DNA of 64,000 nt. Origin: Nostoc carneum NIES-2107 (GTDB lineage Bacteria > Cyanobacteriota > Cyanobacteriia > Cyanobacteriales > Nostocaceae). The DNA lies in the NCBI GenBank assembly GCA_002368155.1, contig AP018180.1, positions 6,342,908 to 6,406,907 on the forward strand, written 5' to 3'. Each line of letters begins with the position of its first letter. Position 1 is the first letter of the stretch. Below the pieces are notes generated by a model. It was given only the letters and a program-made list of their open reading frames with translations. It was not told the DNA's origin and ran no database searches. The position numbers and the translations under genes are program-made. Shown piece after piece: positions 9,694 to 16,342 of this stretch.

Positions 9694-9885
9694 TTGTCGC
9701 CTGGTATTAAAAATCGAGGTAATTCATTATGTTGTAGAGATACTATCAGAGATAGTCAACTCTGAAACCATACTGAAGAATTATTGAAAAATTATTGAAT
9801 AGAGAAAAAAGTAGGGAATGGGTAATTGGTAATTGGTAATGGGTATTTTTTATTTCTCCCTCATCTTCCTCATCCCCCTTATCCC

Positions 9886-10710
9886 CTAGCCTCTCTGAAG
9901 CAAGGGGAAGAAATGACCCACAGGGCCTTGTCCTTTGCCAATATCAAGGGAATAAGTGAGTGCAGTTGTAACATAGTTTTTTGCTTGCTGCACTGCTGTT
10001 AAAAGGTCTTTATTCTGAGCTAGATTAGCTGCGATCGCAGCTGATAAAGTACAACCAGTACCGTGGGTATTTTTGGTCTCTACTACTTGGGTAGTTATAG
10101 TTTCTAGATTTTGCCCATCAAACCAGATATCAACACCACGTAAGTTTCCTTGCATACCTCCACCTTTGACTAAAACCGCTTTTGCACCTAATTTGCGGTG
10201 GATGGTTTCGGCGGCTGCTTGCATATCTTCTAGGGAATTAATCGCTAAACCACTCATAATTTGAGCTTCATAGCGGTTTGGTGTGACAATAGCTGCCTGG
10301 GGTACTAAAGCACTACAAAGAGTCTGGACTGCGTCATCATCAATTAATTGTGCCCCTGTGCGTGAAACCATTACTGGATCGACTACTAGATTATTGATTT
10401 TCCCAGCTTCTACTTGTTGAGCAACAGCTAAGATAATCTCCTTGTTGAGCAACATTCCTGTTTTTGCAGCTTGTACACCAATATCCTCTACCACCGCTTG
10501 AATTTGCGCTACTACAGCCTCAACAGGTATAGCATCAACTCGGCTTACCCCCAAGGTATTCTGCGCCGTGATGCAGGTAATAGCACTAGTTCCGTGGACA
10601 CAGTGAAAAGCAAAAGTGCGTAAATCAGTTTGAATTCCCGCACCACCGCCACTATCTGAGCCAGCAATGGTTAAAGCAACAGGTATATTTGATTGTGTAA
10701 CAGCGTTCAT
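9886..10710 (-). CDS. thiD: Hydroxymethylpyrimidine/phosphomethylpyrimidine kinase
   Basis: ThiD phosphorylates HMP and HMP-P in thiamine biosynthesis. The start PVALTIAGSDSGGGAGIQTDLRTF contains the substrate-binding GSDSGGGAG, VDPVMVSRTG follows, and the C-terminal ATP-binding motif NTHGTGCTLSAAIA carries the catalytic cysteine. The frame extends to 10746, but the first residues there come from TTAACCC-type repeat DNA. The ATG at 10710 gives 274 residues, normal for ThiD. No TPP riboswitch-like sequence is visible upstream. Confidence 0.93.
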   Translation of the reverse strand: MNAVTQSNIPVALTIAGSDSGGGAGIQTDLRTFAFHCVHGTSAITCITAQNTLGVSRVDAIPVEAVVAQIQAVVEDIGVQAAKTGMLLNKEIILAVAQQVEAGKINNLVVDPVMVSRTGAQLIDDDAVQTLCSALVPQAAIVTPNRYEAQIMSGLAINSLEDMQAAAETIHRKLGAKAVLVKGGGMQGNLRGVDIWFDGQNLETITTQVVETKNTHGTGCTLSAAIAANLAQNKDLLTAVQQAKNYVTTALTYSLDIGKGQGPVGHFFPLLQRG

Positions 10711-10807
10711 CTGATTTAAAGTCAAGGGTTCAGGGTTCAGGGTCAAGAGTTAAGTATATTTATTTATCTTGAATTTTAAATGTTTTGTTCCCATTACCCA
10801 TTACCTA

Positions 10808-11224
10808 TTACCTAGTCTCTAATTGACTTTGTAAATACTTCCCCCATTCTGCTGCTAAAGGGATTTCGGTAAAAGGAACTTTCACAGATTTAGCAGGTTC
10901 GGGAAAGAGAAATTCTAATTCAATCTGACGACCTTTTTCTGGTGGTGATTCTAAATTAGATAATTTGTCATCGACTAAAAGATTGATTGTTTGGACATCA
11001 TCTAAAGAAAAGGTTTCCAGTTTAATTGGCCCCTTGGGTGTAGGTTTTCCCCAAGTTATATTGTTATCTTTTTGACCCAATACTGCATAGATATCATACT
11101 TTGCCCGTTCAAATTGCTCGGCCCAGGTGCGGTAAGCTTCAACTTTTTGATATTCTTTTGAGCCTTGCCAAGCCAACCAGAAAAACATCGCTAACAAAGG
11201 CAACCACAATAGACCATGTTCCAT
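10808..11224 (-). CDS. Unknown small membrane-anchored protein
   Basis: A 138-residue protein of no family known to me. It begins with one hydrophobic segment (LLWLPLLAMFFWLAW, about residues 5-20), probably a signal anchor. A soluble part rich in charged residues and short strands follows. It stands alone between thiD (same strand, about 100 bp downstream) and the divergently transcribed protease gene. Confidence 0.7.
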   Translation of the reverse strand: MEHGLLWLPLLAMFFWLAWQGSKEYQKVEAYRTWAEQFERAKYDIYAVLGQKDNNITWGKPTPKGPIKLETFSLDDVQTINLLVDDKLSNLESPPEKGRQIELEFLFPEPAKSVKVPFTEIPLAAEWGKYLQSQLETR

Positions 11225-11341
11225 TGTTTCAACAGTCCTGAGTGCTAAGTGAAAGTTTTAACTTAAGTGCAAAATACACCAACTAGGGGCACAGATAAGT
11301 TATCGTAGTGAGCAACTGGCAAAAAGCGGTGATGACTTTAT

Positions 11342-13192
11342 ATGAGAAGGCTTATAATATTTTGCTTGTTTCTCATTGGGCTGGGGGCTGCTGTATTTGG
11401 GTTCCTCAATTTTCAGGGACTAGCAGCCAAAGGTGAATTTGAGACGATTCTGCTTGATTTTCGTGAAGATATACCTAAAGAGGTAGTAGAGAAAAACTTA
11501 CAAGCGATCGCTCAACAATACCAGGTTACACCCCAACTCGATAATAAATTTTCAGCAAAAGATAATGTGTATATTATCAAAGGCGATCGCCAAAGGCTGA
11601 AAGAACTGCAAAAATCACAATTCAATTCAGCTACAGAATTTATCGAGCCAAATTATATTTACAAGATTCCCCAACCGGGTAAAGCTGCTTTTTTGGGAGA
11701 ATTTTTAAAACCCAATGAAGATGAGGAGAATGTAACTCCCTCATTAACTGGCCCTAATGACCAGTATTACAGTAAGCAGTGGAATTTACATAATATTGGC
11801 ATTGAAGGTGCGTGGAGTCAAACCAAGGGCAGTGGCATTACAGTTGCTGTCATTGACACTGGTATTACTCGCGTACGCGACTTATATGAAACGAAATTTG
11901 TCAAAGGCTACGATTTCGTTAACGATAGAGAAGAAGCCAAAGACGATAATGGACATGGTACCCATGTTGCAGGTACTATCGCCCAAGCTACCAATAATAA
12001 ATATGGTGTAGCTGGTATTGCCTACGAAGCCAATCTCATGCCTTTAAAGGTATTGAATGATTATGGTGGTGGTACAGTTGCCGATATTGCCGAAGCGATT
12101 AAATTTGCGGCTGATAAAGGCGCAGATGTCATTAATATGAGCTTGGGTGGTGGCGGTGAAAGCCAGTTAATGAAGCAAGCTATTGACTATGCTCACAATA
12201 AAGGTGTTGTGATTGTGGCGGCGGCTGGTAACGAAAACGCGAATGGTGCTAGTTATCCAGCGCGTTATCCCCATGTTATTGGCGTTTCGGCATACGGCCC
12301 AGACAGTGAAAAAGCCCCATATTCTAACTTTGGTGCTGGGGTTGATATTTCCGCCCCTGGTGGTAGCGAAGCTGGCAAGATTCTCCAAGAAACCATCAAT
12401 GAGCAAGGTGAAGGCGTGTTCCTTGGCTTCCAAGGTACAAGTATGGCATCTCCCCACGTTGCTGGTGTAGCTGCATTAATCAGAGCTAAAGGTATCACAG
12501 ACCCCGATGAAGTTTTAAAAGTCCTCAAACAGTCTTCACGGGTTATCCAAGAAGATGGTTTAAACTACTACGGTTCTGGACTGCTAAATGCCGAAGCTGC
12601 TGTTAAACTTGCCACTGAAGGTCAAATTAGCTTCTCTGATTTCTTCCGTTGGTTAAGGGATAACGGCTATCTCAACCCTGGGTTTTGGATTGATGGCGGT
12701 GCTGTAGCGCTGTTACCCAAAATTTTGATGGTACTTGGTTCTTATCTATTAGCTTGGTTTTTACGAGTTTACTTTCCTTTCACTTGGAGTTGGTCTTTAT
12801 CCAGCGGTTTAATTGCTGGTAGTTCAGGACTATTCTTCCTCAAGGGAATTTATATCTTTGACCTTCCTCAATGGCCTTTCCGGCTTTTGGGTAGTTCCAT
12901 TCCCGAATTAGGTAACAGTCTACAAGGAACTGGTGATTTAAATCCCTTGTTTGCCAGTGTATTAATTCCCATAGTTCTCGTTGCCTTACTACTGGGACAT
13001 CCTAGCGGCAAATGGTTTGCCATTGGCTCTACCCTTGGTGTGGCAGCTTGTTTGACAGTCAGCGCCCTTTACGATCCTGCTGTTTGGGGTTTGGGCAGTA
13101 GCTACTTAGCTCGCGTTTTCTTGATTGCTAATGCCCTGCTTTGTTATGGATTAGCTCGGTTAGCGTTAAAAAACGAAAGACAAGTAGCGTAG
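11342..13192 (+). CDS. Subtilisin-like serine protease (S8) with C-terminal membrane region
   Basis: The catalytic triad is intact: D172 in AVIDTGI, H205 in NGHGTHVAG and S367 in GTSMASPHVAG, with oxyanion N297 in AAGNENA. Residues 1-30 form a signal peptide or anchor and 31-110 resemble an inhibitor-like propeptide. The peptidase domain covers about 140-420. From about 450 to 600 there are several hydrophobic segments (LLPKILMVLGSYLLAWFLRV and others), so the mature enzyme is probably tethered to a membrane with its catalytic domain outside the cytoplasm. That C-terminal membrane block is unusual for plain subtilases. Substrates are unknown. Confidence 0.88.
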   Translation: MRRLIIFCLFLIGLGAAVFGFLNFQGLAAKGEFETILLDFREDIPKEVVEKNLQAIAQQYQVTPQLDNKFSAKDNVYIIKGDRQRLKELQKSQFNSATEFIEPNYIYKIPQPGKAAFLGEFLKPNEDEENVTPSLTGPNDQYYSKQWNLHNIGIEGAWSQTKGSGITVAVIDTGITRVRDLYETKFVKGYDFVNDREEAKDDNGHGTHVAGTIAQATNNKYGVAGIAYEANLMPLKVLNDYGGGTVADIAEAIKFAADKGADVINMSLGGGGESQLMKQAIDYAHNKGVVIVAAAGNENANGASYPARYPHVIGVSAYGPDSEKAPYSNFGAGVDISAPGGSEAGKILQETINEQGEGVFLGFQGTSMASPHVAGVAALIRAKGITDPDEVLKVLKQSSRVIQEDGLNYYGSGLLNAEAAVKLATEGQISFSDFFRWLRDNGYLNPGFWIDGGAVALLPKILMVLGSYLLAWFLRVYFPFTWSWSLSSGLIAGSSGLFFLKGIYIFDLPQWPFRLLGSSIPELGNSLQGTGDLNPLFASVLIPIVLVALLLGHPSGKWFAIGSTLGVAACLTVSALYDPAVWGLGSSYLARVFLIANALLCYGLARLALKNERQVA

Positions 13193-13347
13193 TTAATTAG
13201 CTGATATGCAGTAGAGAAAATCTTCTCGCATTCAGGCTATTCAGGCTCAGGGAGGATGATAACAGGGGATAAACAATTCAAAATTCACAATTATCCCCTA
13301 TTTCCTCCAAACAAACACCCAACACCAAATAACAATCAGCAATTATT

Positions 13348-13581
13348 ATGAGTACTACAGTTACAGGCACTATTGAACACCGCAACATTGGTATGGGCGC
13401 TTGGGCGCTAGTTACCGATGAAGGCGTTACTTATGAACTTCCTAGAAGTGTAGATAAAAAATTATTAAAAGCAGGACAAAAAGCCAAAGTTACAGGCAAG
13501 GTGCGAGAAGATATCATGACTACTGCCATGATTGGCCCTGTCCTGGAAGTAAAATCTTTTGATGTAATTAGTTCTGATTAG
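13348..13581 (+). CDS. Small conserved-looking protein of unknown function
   Basis: A 77-residue protein, MSTTVTGTIEHRNIGMGAWA and on, with alternating strand-like segments that suggest a small beta-barrel (OB- or SH3-like). This is inference from pattern; no catalytic motif is visible. Its 3' end overlaps that of the thioredoxin-like gene by 14 bases, tail to tail. Confidence 0.7.
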   Translation: MSTTVTGTIEHRNIGMGAWALVTDEGVTYELPRSVDKKLLKAGQKAKVTGKVREDIMTTAMIGPVLEVKSFDVISSD

Positions 13582-13891
13582 CTGCGGAAGCTAAAACTTC
13601 TTGTAAACGGCTTCTAAATTCACCTTTGGGATGGCCTCCTTTAACTTCACCAATAATCTGGAACTCTCCTTCAGGAGAATCGCAGAGAATGTAGGTAGGC
13701 CATCCCATTTCTGATTTATCAGGATATTGCGTTAACAAAATTTTACGATACTTGCGATAAGTAGCCGTATCCTGCATTTTGACATCAATGAATTGCAAAC
13801 CGAGTTCTTCAGCTACCTTTTGGTCATAAAATGACATTTTGTGGCAAATGCCGCATTCTTCCGAAGAGAACTTAATTACTGCTAAATTCAT
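13568..13891 (-). CDS. Thioredoxin-fold protein with CGIC motif
   Basis: A 107-residue thioredoxin-like protein. The redox pair is C13 and C16 in EECGICHKM, at the end of the first strand as the fold requires. A cis-proline-like region (WPTYILCD) follows near residue 65. The CGIC pair differs from the CGPC of true thioredoxins, so its redox potential and partners may differ. It converges with the small protein gene and lies upstream, on the opposite strand, of the NsiR1 array. Confidence 0.8.
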   Translation of the reverse strand: MNLAVIKFSSEECGICHKMSFYDQKVAEELGLQFIDVKMQDTATYRKYRKILLTQYPDKSEMGWPTYILCDSPEGEFQIIGEVKGGHPKGEFRSRLQEVLASAANQN

Positions 13892-14280
13892 TTGACTGTG
13901 CGACTATTTGGACATAGGCAAATTATTGTAGCAGAAAACCTTGGATATCAGCCGCATCGCATGGCAAATAGTAATAAATACTAACTCTTATTCAGCTAAA
14001 TTCTTGAAAAATCATTAAAAATTATGCCAATTTGGCAGATATATTGTGGAATAACAATATGTACCTGCCTGATAGCCCATAAAAAGGTAGAAATTTAGTC
14101 AGGGAAAGGCATAACGAGTATCGAAAAATAATGATAAGATAAATGTAATTAACGATGACAGCAAGATAAGCGATCGCTAAGACACAAATATCAAAAATTT
14201 CATTTCAGAGTGCAACTTTTGTGCTAGAATATATGCCTCATCAACTATCAGTGGGCAGCTAGAGGCAAACTATCTCCTCA
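13892..14280. other. AT-rich region upstream of the NsiR1 array
   Basis: About 390 bp without a gene between the thioredoxin-like gene and the first NsiR1 copy. It has one HIP1 octamer near 14170 but no TCCGGA motif. It must hold the promoter of the thioredoxin-like gene and of any transcript covering copy 1. Confidence 0.5.
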
Positions 14281-14345
14281 AAAAAACCCCTAGTATGTAT
14301 GAGCCTACCAGGGGAGTTAGTTATCAGGGTGCATCTACCAATTTA
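14281..14345 (+). ncRNA. nsiR1: NsiR1 copy 1 (no upstream TCCGGA)
   Basis: Hairpin CCCC...GGGG at 14287-14314 followed by the standard tail. No TCCGGA precedes it, so it either lacks the DIF+ promoter or depends on another promoter. Ends of all copies are estimated from the repeat pattern. Confidence 0.75.
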
Positions 14346-14414
14346 TTGTTCTTAGTTTAAATACAATCTTCCGGAGAATTTTTGATAGAGGGAGATTGTT
14401 GTTTTTTCGATAAC

Positions 14415-14480
14415 AAAAAAACCCCCAGTAGGCATGAGCCTACCAGGGGAGTGAGTTATCAGGGTGCATCTACCATTTGA
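14415..14480 (+). ncRNA. nsiR1: NsiR1 copy 2
   Basis: Canonical hairpin CCCCCAGTAGG...CCTACCAGGGG and tail. TCCGGA at 14370-14375 lies 45 bases before the estimated start. Confidence 0.85.
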
Positions 14481-14547
14481 TTGTTCCAGAATAAATCTAG
14501 ATGCTCCGGATAAATTCGTGATGCATCGTCAAATATTGTTAAAAAAC

Positions 14548-14610
14548 AAAAACCCCTAGAGGCTGTAGCCAACTAGGGGAGTGAGTTATCAGGGTGCATC
14601 TACCATTTAA
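14548..14610 (+). ncRNA. nsiR1: NsiR1 copy 3
   Basis: Hairpin CCCCTAGAGGC...AACTAGGGG and canonical tail. TCCGGA at 14505-14510, 43 bases before the estimated start. Confidence 0.85.
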
Positions 14611-14667
14611 TACTTCTTGTGCAGCTACCCCTATCCGGATAAATTTTTGACTGATTTACTAAAAAAT

Positions 14668-14730
14668 AAAAAACTCCACCGATTGTCATCAACCAGAGGA
14701 GTGAGTTATCAGGGTGCATCTACCATTTAA
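14668..14730 (+). ncRNA. nsiR1: NsiR1 copy 4 (variant ACTCC/GGAGT stem)
   Basis: Both arms are changed together: ACTCC on the left and GGAGT on the right, keeping the stem. TCCGGA at 14634-14639, 34 bases before the estimated start. Confidence 0.82.
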
Positions 14731-14787
14731 TTCTTCTTGTGCATCTACCCTCATCCGGATAAATTTTTGACCGATTCGCTAAAAAAT

Positions 14788-14850
14788 AAAAAACTCCACC
14801 GATTGTCATCAACCAGAGGAGTGAGTTATCAGGGTGCATCTACCATTTAA
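14788..14850 (+). ncRNA. nsiR1: NsiR1 copy 5 (variant stem)
   Basis: Nearly identical to copy 4, including the spacer. TCCGGA at 14754-14759. Confidence 0.82.
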
Positions 14851-14907
14851 TTCTTCTTGTGCAGCTACCTGTATCCGGATAAATTTTTGACCGATTCGCT
14901 AAAAAAT

Positions 14908-14970
14908 AAAAAACTCCACCGATTGCCATCAACCAGAGGAGTGAGTTATCAGGGTGCATCTACCATTTAA
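14908..14970 (+). ncRNA. nsiR1: NsiR1 copy 6 (variant stem)
   Basis: Same variant stem as copies 4 and 5, with GCCATC in place of GTCATC in the loop. TCCGGA at 14874-14879. Confidence 0.82.
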
Positions 14971-15027
14971 TTCTTCTTGTGCAGCTACCTGTATCCGGAT
15001 AAATTTTTGACCGATTCGCTAAAAAAT

Positions 15028-15091
15028 AAAAAACCCCCGCCGATTGCCATCAACCAGGGGAGTGAGTTATCAGGGTGCATCTACCATTTAA
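15028..15091 (+). ncRNA. nsiR1: NsiR1 copy 7 (intermediate stem)
   Basis: It has the loop of copies 4-6 but CCCCC/GGGG arms, so it links the two stem types. TCCGGA at 14994-14999. Confidence 0.83.
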
Positions 15092-15148
15092 CTTTTCTTG
15101 TGCAGCTACCCTCATCCGGATAAATTTTTGACCGATTCGCTAAAAAAT

Positions 15149-15212
15149 AAAAAACCCCCAGTGGTGGCAGCCAACTAGGGGAGTGGATTATCAGGGTGCA
15201 TCTACCAGTTAA
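15149..15212 (+). ncRNA. nsiR1: NsiR1 copy 8
   Basis: Hairpin CCCCCAGTGG...CCAACTAGGGG; the tail has GTGGATTATC in place of GTGAGTTATC. TCCGGA at 15115-15120, in the short-spaced class. Confidence 0.83.
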
Positions 15213-15277
15213 CTATTCTGAGTGCAACTACCCTCATCCGGATAAGATTCTCATATAGGTGTATTAGTATTAACCAC

Positions 15278-15343
15278 AAAAAATCCCCTAGTGGGTACCA
15301 GCCAGCTAGGGGAGTTAGTTATCAGGGTGCATCTACCGTTTAA
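15278..15343 (+). ncRNA. nsiR1: NsiR1 copy 9
   Basis: Hairpin CCCCTAGTGGG...CCAGCTAGGGG and canonical tail. TCCGGA at 15237-15242, 41 bases before the estimated start. Confidence 0.85.
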
Positions 15344-15411
15344 TTGTTCTAGAAGAAATAAGTAAGCTCCGGATGAAATTGTCACAATAGTGACTATCTG
15401 TTTTCTGAAGC

Positions 15412-15476
15412 AAAAAACCCCCAGTAGGTATGAGCCTACTAGGGGAGTTAGTTATCAGGGTGCATCTACCGTTTAA
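15412..15476 (+). ncRNA. nsiR1: NsiR1 copy 10
   Basis: Canonical hairpin and tail. TCCGGA at 15368-15373, 44 bases before the estimated start. Its downstream spacer is almost identical to that of copy 9. Confidence 0.86.
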
Positions 15477-15543
15477 TTGTTCTAGAAGAAATAAGTAAGC
15501 TCCGGATGAAATTGTCACAATAGTGATTATTCGTTTTCTTAAG

Positions 15544-15608
15544 AAAAAACCCCCAGTAAGTGTTAGCCTACCAGGGGAGTTAGTTATCAGGGTGCATCTA
15601 CCATTTAA
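15544..15608 (+). ncRNA. nsiR1: NsiR1 copy 11
   Basis: Canonical hairpin (CCCCCAGTAAG...CCTACCAGGGG) and tail. TCCGGA at 15501-15506. Confidence 0.86.
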
Positions 15609-15682
15609 TTGTTCTCTAGATAACAAGCATCATCCGGATAAAATTCACTATGTATTGGTTTTATTGTCATTTGTCGTCCTAG

Positions 15683-15748
15683 AAAAAAACCCCCAGTAAG
15701 CATTAGCCTACCAGGGGAGTTAGTTATCAGGGTGCATCTACCATTTAA
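15683..15748 (+). ncRNA. nsiR1: NsiR1 copy 12
   Basis: Canonical hairpin and tail. TCCGGA at 15633-15638, the longest spacing in the array (50 bases). Confidence 0.85.
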
Positions 15749-15813
15749 TTGTTCCCCAGAGAACCCTCAAGCTCCGGATAAATTTACTAAAATGTGTATT
15801 CTAGTTATGTGTC

Positions 15814-15877
15814 AAAACAAACCCAAAGGATGCTAGGCAAAGAATCACAGGAAAGCGGTTTGATCTACCACGTTCTC
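15814..15877 (+). ncRNA. nsiR1: Degenerate NsiR1 copy 13
   Basis: It sits at the expected place, 41 bases after TCCGGA at 15773-15778, but the hairpin and tail have decayed: ACCCAAAGGATGCTAGGC and then TTTGATCTACCACG in place of GGTGCATCTACC. It may still be transcribed, but it would lack the normal stem. Confidence 0.55.
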
Positions 15878-15922
15878 CAGTTAATAATGCTTGTGTCTGA
15901 GGATGTTGTTATTTGCCAACAT

Positions 15923-15988
15923 AAAAAAATCCCCTAATTGGCGAATGCCCATTAGGGGAGTCGAAGATCAAGGTGCATCTACCAATAA
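15923..15988 (+). ncRNA. nsiR1: NsiR1 copy 14 (divergent, nearest hetF)
   Basis: Good stem CCCCTAATTGG...CCCATTAGGGG, with a changed tail (GTCGAAGATCAAGGTGCATC). No TCCGGA lies in the preceding 110 bases, so its own DIF+ promoter is missing. Transcription may come from upstream. Confidence 0.7.
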
Positions 15989-16013
15989 ACTGTTCTACTC
16001 AGATGTCAACTAA

Positions 16014-16342
16014 TCCGGATAAAGTTGTAAAAGCCTAAGGGACTTCCAATTAAACAATATCCTATTGCCTTGTAGGCACAGGAGCAGGGAGCAGGTGAAC
16101 CAGCAAAGTCTTCTGTGCAAGAAGCTGCACGTTGGTGTTAGCCTCTCGTAGATTAAGAGTAGGAAGAAAAAGATTATCTGAGTAATTGGATAATTTATTT
16201 TCTATCAGTCCCTAAAAAAGCAAAATCACGAGTATTCAGAAACATTCAGTGGCAAGATGCATCTAAGGTATCAGAAGAAGCGAAAAATCGACTTGAAACT
16301 TTCGCGTTTCAAACCTGATTTAGGAGGCGAAGAGGAGAAGTT
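16014..16342 (+). promoter_or_regulatory. hetF promoter/leader with DIF+ motif and NsiR1-complementary site
   Basis: The last TCCGGA (16014-16019) lies about 320 bases before hetF and could drive a DIF+ hetF transcript. Within the leader, AGATGCATCT at 16255-16264 can pair with the TGCATCT of the NsiR1 tail: seven Watson-Crick pairs, extendable by about three pairs including G-U. Immediately before the gene, GGAGG at 16323-16327 and GAGGAG at 16332-16337 form the ribosome-binding region. The rest holds no reading frame I would support. Confidence 0.6.

Larger units (their letters stand above)
14281..16019 (+). repeat. nsiR1: NsiR1 tandem array: 14 direct repeats with TCCGGA (DIF+) promoters
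   Basis: Each unit (109-139 bp) holds an A-run, a C-rich/G-rich hairpin of about 28 nt, the tail GTTATCAGGGTGCATCTACC, and then a spacer with TCCGGA. I count 14 RNA-like copies and 13 TCCGGA motifs (first base at 14370, 14505, 14634, 14754, 14874, 14994, 15115, 15237, 15368, 15501, 15633, 15773 and 16014). From memory, NsiR1 of Nostoc sp. PCC 7120 is a roughly 60-nt heterocyst-specific, HetR-dependent sRNA from about 12 direct repeats upstream of hetF, and TCCGGA is the DIF+ motif of early heterocyst promoters. The downstream gene here is hetF, so the identification is strong. A 97-codon minus-strand frame across 15333-15626 is only a shadow of the repeats. Confidence 0.93.

Noticed and set aside
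15333-15626. 97-codon minus-strand frame over the NsiR1 repeats
   Set aside because: Its peptide repeats EQLNGRCTLITNSP only because the DNA is a tandem repeat. It crosses several RNA units antisense, and there is no ribosome-binding site.
14281-16019. CRISPR array as an explanation for the regular repeats
   Set aside because: Units are over 100 bp, each repeat carries a promoter motif and a hairpin RNA, the spacers are themselves related, and no cas gene is near.
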